Assembly: GCF_937880195.1 (NCBI RefSeq)
Contig: NZ_CALFLA010000003.1
Span: 24,323-88,322, forward strand
Direction: 5' to 3'
From: an uncultured Blautia sp.
GTDB taxonomy: Bacteria > Bacillota > Clostridia > Lachnospirales > Lachnospiraceae
Length of the DNA: 64,000 bases
The notes under the pieces: generated by a model
What the model saw: the letters and a program-made list of their open reading frames with translations, nothing else
Databases searched by the model: none
What the model was told of the DNA's origin: nothing
Shown: in pieces, positions 19,258 through 26,316 of the stretch
Layout of the letters: each line of letters starts with the position of its first letter
Numbering within the stretch: the first letter of the stretch is position 1
Program-made: the position numbers and the translations under genes

Positions 19258-19761
19258 TCACCTCCGGGTCAGTTTTTCTTCAAGCCTGTGGTAGCGTCCT
19301 CGCAAACTCCAATCATATGTCTTTCCACCCGCCTCCAGGATAAACCCTCCGATCAGGCTTTGGTCTTGTACAAGCTTAAGATCTACGGCTTTTACCTTAC
19401 ATTCTCTGCACAAAAACTCCTTGATTCCCTTTTCCTGTTTTTCATCAGGCGGAGTTACATAGATCAAAACTGCTTTCATCACATTTTCTGCTTCCTGGCA
19501 CAGCTCTTGATACTCCTGAAAAATCTCCTGCCAGAGCATGATTCTTCTGTGCCTGCATACCACCTTTATAAAAGTTCTTATCTCTGTGGGAAAAATCCGA
19601 TCTACAACTCTCTCTTTTGATCCAAATGCGGTAAGTGGATTTTCCAGGCAGCTTACAAGCTCCGGATTTTTTCTGAAAAGCTCCTGCGCTTCCCTGACAG
19701 CTGTCTGTGGAGTACCAAGCTCATACAAAACCTTTGCATAATTAACAGCTGCTGTTGTCAT
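19258..19761 (-). CDS. atpH: F-type ATP synthase delta subunit
   Basis: A peripheral-stalk subunit of about 167 residues linking F1 to subunit b. It has [10 protein letters not shown] at the N-terminus and [20 protein letters not shown] at the C-terminus, the conserved end of OSCP/delta. The ATG at 19761 follows AGGTG; an upstream GTG (19770) is possible. It overlaps the end of atpF by 20 bp, which implies coupled translation. Confidence 0.93.
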   Translation of the reverse strand: MTTAAVNYAKVLYELGTPQTAVREAQELFRKNPELVSCLENPLTAFGSKERVVDRIFPTEIRTFIKVVCRHRRIMLWQEIFQEYQELCQEAENVMKAVLIYVTPPDEKQEKGIKEFLCRECKVKAVDLKLVQDQSLIGGFILEAGGKTYDWSLRGRYHRLEEKLTRR

Positions 19762-20242
19762 GGGAATCACCTGCTTTTTCTATAAATTGATCATATATGG
19801 AAGAATCTGTCTGCGCACCGGCTTTGCTGCCCAAAATTTTATCTGCAGCCTCCATTGCCAGTTTTCCAATTTCTCCCTGCATCTGTCTCATGGCATTCTC
19901 CTGCTCCGTTTGAATCTCTGCTCTGGCCTTCAGAACCATCTGATCTGCCTGTTCTCTGGCTTCCCGAGCAGTATTCTCGGCCTGACTCTTTGCTTCCAGC
20001 TTTGCCTGTTCTACAATCCTTAAGGATTCTTCTCTGGCGGATTTCAGAGCGTCTTCATATTTCTTCTGAAGCTCATTTGCCATATTTTCTGTCTTTTGTG
20101 CTTCTTCAAACTGCTGATCCAACATCTGCTGTCTCTGATCCATAACCCGTATAATCGGACTAAAAAGAAATTTTTTCATCAGCACATACAAGATCAGCAG
20201 GTTGATGATCGTAAAGACAAGATTCAGATTAATTTGAATCAT
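19742..20242 (-). CDS. atpF: F-type ATP synthase b subunit
   Basis: A 166-residue peripheral-stalk subunit with one N-terminal membrane helix (LNLVFTIINLLILYVLMKKF) and a long charged coiled coil (residues about 40-150, rich in Ala, Glu, Lys, Gln). It dimerises and holds F1 to the membrane part. ATG 20242 follows AAAGGCAGG. Confidence 0.95.
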   Translation of the reverse strand: MIQINLNLVFTIINLLILYVLMKKFLFSPIIRVMDQRQQMLDQQFEEAQKTENMANELQKKYEDALKSAREESLRIVEQAKLEAKSQAENTAREAREQADQMVLKARAEIQTEQENAMRQMQGEIGKLAMEAADKILGSKAGAQTDSSIYDQFIEKAGDSHDNSSC

Positions 20243-20278
20243 CGTCTGTACCTGCCTTTCTGTCTAAATAGCAAAGTG

Positions 20279-20503
20279 TCAGCCCAGCATAACCACAATC
20301 AGAAGTCCTACTACAAATCCAAAGATTGCAGTACCCTCAGCAAGAGCACATCCAAGCAGAAGGTTTTTACTGATCTTGCTCTCTGCCTCCGGCTGTCTTG
20401 CAATTGCTTCCACAGCCTTAGATGTTGCCAGACCGATACCAATACCTGCTCCAATACCTGTTAATGCTGCAATACCTGCTCCAATAGCGACTAAGCTTGT
20501 CAT
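20279..20503 (-). CDS. atpE: F-type ATP synthase c subunit (rotor ring)
   Basis: A 74-residue hairpin of two membrane helices with the polar loop ARQPEA. The ion-binding carboxylate is the Glu in CALAEGTAIFG. The ligands that define sodium rings are not seen: the Gln of helix 1 is replaced by Ile (GIGIGLA) and the residue after Glu is Gly rather than Ser or Thr. This points to proton coupling, though that is inference. AGGAGG precedes ATG 20503. Confidence 0.96.
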   Translation of the reverse strand: MTSLVAIGAGIAALTGIGAGIGIGLATSKAVEAIARQPEAESKISKNLLLGCALAEGTAIFGFVVGLLIVVMLG

Positions 20504-20555
20504 AATCTTTTCCTCCTGAGTTATAAAAATGATAATCGTTCACATCTTCATTCTG

Positions 20556-21263
20556 TCAGTCCATGGTCTCTCTCATGAACATAGATGTCAGAAATACAAA
20601 AATATATGCCTGTATAAATCCGTCAAAAAAATCAAAATACAGACTAAAAGGAATCGGCAATACCGCCGGGCACACAAACTCCACCAGTGCCATTACTACA
20701 AAGCCTCCCAGTATGTTGCCAAAGAGCCGGAAGCAAAGAGCTGTCGGCCGGATTGCAACCTCCATAATATTCATGGGAAGCATTACCGGAATAGGATCAA
20801 GAAAACTTTTGAAAAAGCCTTTCAGACCCTTTTTATGAATACCGCAGTATTCAATGAGAAACATACTCATCAATGCCAGTGCCAAAGTCACATTCAGATC
20901 CTTTGTAGGAGGTTTCACTCCAAAAATTCCTGATACATTAGCAACTCCCAGGTAAATAACCACCGTCATCATGTAAGGGATATAAATGTCTCCGTCTTCT
21001 CCCAGAATTCCCCGGAAGAACTTTCGCATAGCATCAATGCCCGCTTCCAAAAGAAGCTGTCTCTTCCCCGGATTCATCACTTTTAAATTCCTTGTAAGAA
21101 TCAGGGACAGAATCAGCAGAACTGCTATGATCACCCAGGTAACTACTACGGATTCAAAGACCGGAATTCCATTACCTACAGGTATTGTAAAAACAGTTTT
21201 GCAGTTCAGTTCTTCTTTTAATACATCGGATAAACTGTTCGTTCCACTCCCTCCTTTTCCCAC
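20556..21263 (-). CDS. atpB: F-type ATP synthase a subunit
   Basis: The stator channel subunit, 235 residues by the longest reading. The essential Arg lies in ALCFRLFGNILGG, and the C-terminal helix QAYIFVFLTSMFM is typical. The start is unclear: the GTG at 21263 has no ribosome site, and the only good one (AAGGAGGG, 21256-21249) would fall inside its coding region, with no ATG/GTG/TTG in frame shortly after. The real N-terminus may lie near the LKEELNCKTVF segment. First gene of the atp operon; no atpI is seen upstream. Confidence 0.93.
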   Translation of the reverse strand: MGKGGSGTNSLSDVLKEELNCKTVFTIPVGNGIPVFESVVVTWVIIAVLLILSLILTRNLKVMNPGKRQLLLEAGIDAMRKFFRGILGEDGDIYIPYMMTVVIYLGVANVSGIFGVKPPTKDLNVTLALALMSMFLIEYCGIHKKGLKGFFKSFLDPIPVMLPMNIMEVAIRPTALCFRLFGNILGGFVVMALVEFVCPAVLPIPFSLYFDFFDGFIQAYIFVFLTSMFMRETMD

Positions 21264-21298
21264 GGCCCAATTTAGTCAGACCGATTTTTGATTTCTTT

Positions 21299-21326
21299 AT
21301 TTTACTCTTCTTTTTTTAAAAGTCAA
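21299..21326 (-). promoter_or_regulatory. Promoter of the atp operon
   Basis: Minus strand TTGACT (21326-21321), 16 bp, TAAAAT (21304-21299), just downstream of the birA terminator. Confidence 0.6.
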
Positions 21327-21345
21327 CAATGAGTATGACTATTTT

Positions 21346-21381
21346 GTACAAAAAAATGGATGATTTTTTGTGCAAATCATC
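21346..21381 (-). terminator. Terminator of the birA operon
   Basis: Minus strand GGATGATTT/AAATCATCC stem followed by ATTTTTTTG, between birA and the atp promoter. Confidence 0.75.
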
Positions 21382-21424
21382 CATAAAATTTAAGTATTCA
21401 ACTTATTTTGCCTTTTCTGTCTAT

Positions 21425-22405
21425 TTACTCCACTATAACAGATACCTCTCCATAAGACAAAAAGGACTCCGAACCATCCCTCTCCCGAACTTTCAGACGT
21501 CCGTCCTGACAAATGGCAAGAGCATAGGCACTGCGGCTTTGCTTTCCATCCAAAATCTGTATTCTGTGTCCCGGAACTATGTTTCTGGATAGATATTCCG
21601 GCAAAAGTTTAAGTTCCCTGGTTTCATCCAGAAGACAGTTGACGATCTCTGCTGCAAGGCGGTTTCTGTTTACGTCTTCTGCTTCTCTTTGGTTCCTATA
21701 GAGCCCTCCTGCGATTCCCCTAAGCTCCGGCGGATAACCGCCCTCTTCCTCATAAAGATTCAGTCCGATCCCAACAACTGCATACTGGATCTCTCCGCTC
21801 TCAAAATCTGTAATCGCCTCTGTAAGAATCCCGCAGACCTTCTTCCCCTTATAATAAAGATCATTGACCCATTTGATATCCAGCTCAATACCTGTAATCT
21901 TCCTGACCGCCTTATATACAGCTACCGCCGCCTCTGTAGTCAAAAGAAGACTCTCTCTTAAATTCCCCTGGGGCTGAAGGATTACGCTAAGATAAAGTCC
22001 AGCCTGTGAGGGAGAATAAAAGCTTCTTCCTCTCCTGCCTCTGCCGCAGCTCTGACCGCAGGCCAGGATTACGCTTCCATGTCCCGCTTCTCCCGCTATC
22101 GCTGCCTGCTTGGCCGCCCTGTTGGTGGAATCTGTTTCCTGATAAAGCTTCAGATATACTTCAGGCTGGCGCAAAAGAGGACGGATTCCTTCCTCTGCCA
22201 GAATATTATTATCCTCCGAAAGCATGTAGCCCTTATTTGGCCCTGCCTCGATCTCATATCCTTCCTGCTGAAGAGCCTTTACCGCCTTCCATACAGCCGC
22301 GCGGGTACATTCAAGCTCCCTGGCCATCTGTTCTCCCGAAATAGTGATTCCTCTATTCTGTTCCAAAAGTTCCAGAAGTCTGGATTTTACTGATATTCTT
22401 GCCAT
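21425..22405 (-). CDS. birA: Biotin-[acetyl-CoA-carboxylase] ligase / biotin repressor
   Basis: About 326 residues. The N-terminal winged helix (ISGEQMARELECTRAAVWKA) binds operator DNA. The ligase domain has the biotin/AMP loop GRGRRGRSFYSP near residue 120 and KWVNDLYYKGKKVCGILTE. It activates biotin to biotinyl-AMP and loads it on carboxylases, and can repress biotin genes. ATG 22405 (MARISVKSRLLELLEQN) fits the family; an upstream in-frame ATG at 22417 is possible. The 5' end overlaps the WYL gene by 53 bp, so the two are cotranscribed. Confidence 0.94.
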   Translation of the reverse strand: MARISVKSRLLELLEQNRGITISGEQMARELECTRAAVWKAVKALQQEGYEIEAGPNKGYMLSEDNNILAEEGIRPLLRQPEVYLKLYQETDSTNRAAKQAAIAGEAGHGSVILACGQSCGRGRRGRSFYSPSQAGLYLSVILQPQGNLRESLLLTTEAAVAVYKAVRKITGIELDIKWVNDLYYKGKKVCGILTEAITDFESGEIQYAVVGIGLNLYEEEGGYPPELRGIAGGLYRNQREAEDVNRNRLAAEIVNCLLDETRELKLLPEYLSRNIVPGHRIQILDGKQSRSAYALAICQDGRLKVRERDGSESFLSYGEVSVIVE

Positions 22406-23396
22406 TGGTTTCCTCATATTCCTTCATGGCGTTTCTAAGAAACGCCATGTATTCCCTGCGTGTCTTCTCTGGAGAAAGGATCTTCACTCCTGGCCCAAGC
22501 CCTGCAAGCCACCCGAAAAAAGGACTGCTGACATGAATATGCGCCTGGAAAGAAAAATGATCCTCATCTGTAGGCAGGATCATAGCGTCCTGTCCAAACC
22601 GATCCATGACCACGCCGATAAGGCGGTTCTCAAACTCCAGCTTCAAAGCTGTGTCCTTTCCTCCAAACATCCCAAAAGTTCCTACTGAAAACTTACCCAG
22701 GTCAAAATCTCGGAAAATAGCCGCTCCATTGCGCTTCTCCTTCTCCCGGCTTACCTGCATCATCTTGTCTACCCGGTAATGCTTCACAATACCGCTTCTT
22801 TCATCCAGACCCAGAAGATAATAACTGTCGTTATTCCAGATCATTTTCCAGGGGCTTACCAGATATCTCTGCCCTTCTTTTTTGACCTTTAGCTTCCTGG
22901 ATGTGGTCCATTCATAATATCGGAAACTGATCTGGCTGTTTGCAGAGATCGCATCATAGATTGTTTCCACATTCATGTATATCTCCTCATTTGGAGTCTT
23001 GATCCCCGGCTCTGCAAATATCTGACTCTGGAGCTTGCGGGCCTGAGGTGCGCTGGCAAGACCTTCCAGTTTCTTGATCAGCCTCTGTGTCTGCTTCCTG
23101 GTAATAAAATGAGAGGACTGTACAGCGTCCATAAGGAATTTCAGCTCCGGCAGCTCAAAGGTGCGTTCCTCCAGATAATATCCGGCGATCCTGCCCCTGC
23201 GGCTGCCAATCTTCATTCCAAAGGCTCGCAGCGTCTCAATGTCATCATAAACCGTCTTCCTCTCCACACTGATCCCATAAGACGCCAGCACAGAAATAAT
23301 GTCTTTTACAGATATAGGATGATCCCGATCTGTTCTCTCCTGAAGGATCTGCATAATGTATAAAATTTTCAGCTTCTGGTTAAACGATCTGGGCAT
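22353..23396 (-). CDS. WYL-domain transcriptional regulator
   Basis: A 347-residue regulator. The N-terminal winged helix-turn-helix (ISVKDIISVLASYGISVERK, then TVYDDIETLRAFG) is of the DeoR/HTH_11 kind. The WYL region spans about residues 140-220 (YRVDKMMQV near its end), followed by the WCX-type C-terminal domain with FGGKDTALKLEFENRL. WYL domains sense nucleotides or other ligands; the target here is unknown. It sits between a small membrane protein gene and birA in one operon. Confidence 0.88.
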   Translation of the reverse strand: MPRSFNQKLKILYIMQILQERTDRDHPISVKDIISVLASYGISVERKTVYDDIETLRAFGMKIGSRRGRIAGYYLEERTFELPELKFLMDAVQSSHFITRKQTQRLIKKLEGLASAPQARKLQSQIFAEPGIKTPNEEIYMNVETIYDAISANSQISFRYYEWTTSRKLKVKKEGQRYLVSPWKMIWNNDSYYLLGLDERSGIVKHYRVDKMMQVSREKEKRNGAAIFRDFDLGKFSVGTFGMFGGKDTALKLEFENRLIGVVMDRFGQDAMILPTDEDHFSFQAHIHVSSPFFGWLAGLGPGVKILSPEKTRREYMAFLRNAMKEYEETNGKNISKIQTSGTFGTE

Positions 23397-23404
23397 AACC
23401 CCTC

Positions 23405-23671
23405 CTACTTGTCTGTCAGTCCTGCTACAACTCCAAAATATAATACTGCAAAAGCAAATACCATGGCAATCCTGTCTGCAGAATGAAAATCAATGTGAAA
23501 AAGCATGGCTCCCATGATCATCAGCTCCAAGGTAAGCACTACGCCCAGAATCAGAGCCATTGTTCTGGAAAACTTCTTCTTTCCCTGATCTCTGCTGTTT
23601 CTCCGGTTCTGATCATATTCCGTTTCTTCATATCCAACAATCTTCCTGTCCGCCCTCTGTACATACTGCAT
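23405..23671 (-). CDS. Small membrane protein, unknown function
   Basis: 88 residues with a basic N-terminus and two hydrophobic segments (MALILGVVLTLELMIMGAML and IAMVFAFAVLYFGVVAG). No family recognised. The ATG at 23671 has GGGAGG upstream; longer readings pass through tandem repeats. First gene of the operon with the WYL regulator and birA. Confidence 0.65.
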   Translation of the reverse strand: MQYVQRADRKIVGYEETEYDQNRRNSRDQGKKKFSRTMALILGVVLTLELMIMGAMLFHIDFHSADRIAMVFAFAVLYFGVVAGLTDK

Positions 23672-23690
23672 CTTCTGTTCCTCCCTGTCC

Positions 23691-23729
23691 GAACATATTT
23701 TCTGAACATGTTTTCTGAACATTTTGTTT
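23691..23729 (-). repeat. Three tandem 13-bp repeats in the leader
   Basis: On the plus strand GAACATATTTTCT, GAACATGTTTTCT and GAACATTTTGTTT follow each other with a 13-bp period, between the -10 (TATAAT at 23746-23741) and the ribosome site of the small membrane protein. They could be protein-binding sites or slippage products. Confidence 0.6.
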
Positions 23730-23788
23730 TATTATCGAAGATTATATCATATAGTATGTCCAATAAACTGGGACGAACTTGTTTTTAT

Positions 23789-23802
23789 CGAATCTTTGTT
23801 CG
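23789..23802. promoter_or_regulatory. SOS-box-like palindrome
   Basis: CGAATCTTTGTTCG differs by one base from the CGAAC-N4-GTTCG pattern bound by Gram-positive LexA. It lies 43 bp upstream of a TATAAT for the small membrane protein operon. A single site is weak evidence. Confidence 0.3.
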
Positions 23803-23846
23803 AGAAAATTCGTTCTGTTTTATGATATGGTATAAAACAGTTGTTT

Positions 23847-24302
23847 TCAGGGCTCTATTACAACTTTTTCCATCTGGTAATTTCCATTTTCTACCTGCAT
23901 TACTGCCATTGTAATTTCCTGGTCAAATCTCCGCTTTCCGCAGCTTCCCGGATTGATCCACAGCCTGCCGTCGATTTCCTTTTCGAAATATCTGTGGGTA
24001 TGTCCAAACACCACTACCTGGGCGCTTCCCAGTTCCCAGTCCACATCCTTCTTATTATGGGTCATAAAAAATTCAACCCCTTCTATAGTAAAGCGCAGGG
24101 TTTTGGCCAGCCCCTCTGCCCATTCCCTGTCATTGTTTCCCCGTACTGCATAAATGGACGCCAAAGGACGGAGTTCATCAAGAATCTCCGGTTTATTAAT
24201 ATCTCCTCCATGGAGAATACAGTCACAGGTTTTTAATATTTCCATCACTTGGGGACGGAGAAGACCGTGCGTATCTGAAATAATACCTATTTTTTTTGCC
24301 AT
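23847..24302 (-). CDS. YfcE/MJ0936-type metallophosphoesterase
   Basis: 151 residues of the calcineurin-like phosphoesterase fold. Metal-binding motifs in order: SDTHG (residues 9-13), HGGDIN, GNND, MTHNKK and FGHTHR. The family hydrolyses phosphodiesters in vitro; the cellular substrate is unknown. It is the last gene of a tight minus-strand operon (14 bp after the GDSL gene). Confidence 0.9.
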   Translation of the reverse strand: MAKKIGIISDTHGLLRPQVMEILKTCDCILHGGDINKPEILDELRPLASIYAVRGNNDREWAEGLAKTLRFTIEGVEFFMTHNKKDVDWELGSAQVVVFGHTHRYFEKEIDGRLWINPGSCGKRRFDQEITMAVMQVENGNYQMEKVVIEP

Positions 24303-24316
24303 TGCAAATACCTCTT

Positions 24317-24913
24317 TTATTTTTTTACAGTTTCCAGGATTTTTTCTGCAAATCTTTTATGACCCTTTTCCGAAAAATGTACGCCATCAAAAACAAGAGA
24401 AATCTCCCAGTCTTTTGTGGGTACAAAGCCGATTCCCAGCTTCTCTGCCGTCTTTTTGTAGGCCTCTTCCAGTTTCCGCGACTCCCGGTACAGACGTTCC
24501 TCATTTACCCATGCGCCGTATTCCAAAGGCGGCGGAACGATCAGAGCCATGGGAAGCTCTCCCTCCCCTGTCTGTGAAAGAAGAAGCTCCAAAAAATTTT
24601 CCATTCTGGCTGCTACATCCCAGGCAGTAAATCCCGGCTCTGTCAAAAGATCGTTTGTTCCAAGCATGATCCACAGCCAAACAGGAGAATTTTCCCTTCG
24701 CCACCCTCTGGCCTGTTCCAGTGCAAAACGGATCTGCGACGGATCATGAGGAATACAGCGCCCATTGACACCGCAATTTCTGATTTCCCATCCGGTGTGT
24801 TTCTCCAGCAGTCCTGTCCACCGGATCTCCTTCGGATATCTTTTGCCCATAAAAGACCTGGGATCATAGCCATAGGTATTAGAATCACCATAACAGACAA
24901 TGGTTTCTGCCAT
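24317..24913 (-). CDS. SGNH/GDSL hydrolase
   Basis: 198 residues with all four SGNH blocks: GDSN (nucleophile Ser, residue 10), the Gly of NCGVNGR, GTND, and DGVHFSEKGH with the catalytic Asp and His. An esterase or lipase acting on an unknown ester; no signal peptide, so cytosolic. The second ATG (24913) is better spaced from GGGGGA than the first (24919). Confidence 0.9.
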   Translation of the reverse strand: MAETIVCYGDSNTYGYDPRSFMGKRYPKEIRWTGLLEKHTGWEIRNCGVNGRCIPHDPSQIRFALEQARGWRRENSPVWLWIMLGTNDLLTEPGFTAWDVAARMENFLELLLSQTGEGELPMALIVPPPLEYGAWVNEERLYRESRKLEEAYKKTAEKLGIGFVPTKDWEISLVFDGVHFSEKGHKRFAEKILETVKK

Positions 24914-24931
24914 ATACATTCCCCCTGTCTT

Positions 24932-25195
24932 TTATTTAAGCAGCCATACCAGAGCCGCGCCTTCCAGAAGAAGGAGCAGAGGAACTCCGATATAAAATCT
25001 TGGTTTTCTTGTTTTGTGATGAAAAAAGCTCATTCCGGCAAGAGCGCCTGCCCCGCCTCCAATAACAGCCATGCCAAAAAGTATTTTTTCAGGAATCCTC
25101 CATCTGCCTTCCCTGGCTCTTTTTTTGTCGATTCCGTAAAGAATGAAGGCCGCTGTGTTAATAAGGATCAAATACAGTATAAAATACCTGATCAT
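24932..25195 (-). CDS. DUF1294 family small membrane protein
   Basis: 87 residues, three hydrophobic segments. YGIDKKRAREGRWRIPEKIL followed by a Gly-rich helix and FFHHKTRKPRF is the recognisable DUF1294 pattern. Function is unknown. It overlaps the upstream hydrolase gene by 4 nt (ATGA). Confidence 0.88.
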   Translation of the reverse strand: MIRYFILYLILINTAAFILYGIDKKRAREGRWRIPEKILFGMAVIGGGAGALAGMSFFHHKTRKPRFYIGVPLLLLLEGAALVWLLK

Positions 25196-26199
25196 TTCTT
25201 TTCACTTCCTTTTAAAAAGCCAAATACCCTGCCCCAATAGTCTTCCAGAACTTCATCAGGACTGTTAAAAATTTCATGTTTTGTTCCCGGCATATGAATA
25301 AGCCTGCATGAGGTTTTTCCATGATGATTGATCTTTTCTGCAAAAATATCCTGAGCCTTATTTGATACAAGGTGATCTGTTTCTGCCTGAAACAGAAGAA
25401 CCGGAGCCTGAATTTCCCCGTAGCCCCAACGCTGAAGATACCAGTTCATTTTTGCCGCGTTATAAACCCATCCGTATGACGGCGACCATGTCTGAAAGGC
25501 AGGATTTTCCATACGTATCTTCTTATACCTGTCGAATCTTGGTCTGGACAGCCCGGAGGAAGCTTCAAATTTTTCCTTTCCGTCATAGGGCTTCTGCCCG
25601 GCGGCGTATTTCATTGAACGTCCTGCCCGGCATGCCGCCCTAGCCACCCGCACTGCTGCCGGATAAGGCACGTTTCCGGTCAGAGGGCGGATCATAGGGG
25701 AAGACAGGATCACCTTTTTGTACATATAAGGGTCTCTTGCCGCAGCGATAGCCGCCACTGCGCCGCCCATAGAGTGAGCAAAAACATAAAGGGGAAGTCC
25801 CGGATGGGCCTTGCGCACCAGACGGGAGATCCTCAAAAAATCTCTGCTGTAACGGCTCCAGTGATCCAGATGCACAAGGGACGGATCTTCGCTTAAGCGG
25901 TAGCTGAGTCCATGGCCGCAATGCTCAGGAATATAAACATGATAATTCTCCTGGAGAAAATAATAGATCAGTTCCGGGTATTTCTGGGCCGATTCTGAAA
26001 ATCCATGACAGATGATCACAACGCCCCTTGGCTTTTCTACAAGATACCTTTTTACATGGATCCGCCGTTTATTATCCTTGATACATGGAATCCAGGCCTC
26101 TCTTTCCCGGGTTTTAAGATAGGGAAGCACCTCCTCTTCCATCCTTTTGGTAAACTCTTCCTCACGGATGATCCTTGTATATTTTTCAAAATCGTGCAT
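25192..26199 (-). CDS. Alpha/beta hydrolase, monoacylglycerol lipase-like
   Basis: About 335 residues. An oxyanion strand GVVIICHGFSESAQKYPELI, nucleophile elbow AHSMGGA, and a late His in GTKHEIFNSPDEV give a complete lysophospholipase/monoglyceride lipase type triad. A cytosolic or membrane-associated lipid esterase is likely. The ATG at 26199 follows GGAGGGGAAG; an upstream ATG (26253) lies at the predicted transcription start and is less likely. First of four cotranscribed hydrolase and membrane genes. Confidence 0.88.
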   Translation of the reverse strand: MHDFEKYTRIIREEEFTKRMEEEVLPYLKTREREAWIPCIKDNKRRIHVKRYLVEKPRGVVIICHGFSESAQKYPELIYYFLQENYHVYIPEHCGHGLSYRLSEDPSLVHLDHWSRYSRDFLRISRLVRKAHPGLPLYVFAHSMGGAVAAIAAARDPYMYKKVILSSPMIRPLTGNVPYPAAVRVARAACRAGRSMKYAAGQKPYDGKEKFEASSGLSRPRFDRYKKIRMENPAFQTWSPSYGWVYNAAKMNWYLQRWGYGEIQAPVLLFQAETDHLVSNKAQDIFAEKINHHGKTSCRLIHMPGTKHEIFNSPDEVLEDYWGRVFGFLKGSEKK

Positions 26200-26260
26200 G
26201 AGTTCTTTCTTCCCCTCCTCACTTTTTATATGTTTCTTTTTTACATTATACATGTTCCTT

Positions 26261-26289
26261 ATTATACTCCCGACACAGCTATCTCACAA
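26261..26289 (-). promoter_or_regulatory. Promoter of the hydrolase operon
   Basis: Minus strand TTGTGA (26289-26284), 17 bp, TATAAT (26266-26261). Confidence 0.5.
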
Positions 26290-26316
26290 GTGCAGGCATG
26301 ACTGTTCCTGACAGCT

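Noticed and set aside
20279..20503. Sodium-driven ATP synthase rotor
   Set aside because: The Gln of helix 1 and Ser/Thr after the ion-binding Glu that mark sodium rings are missing.
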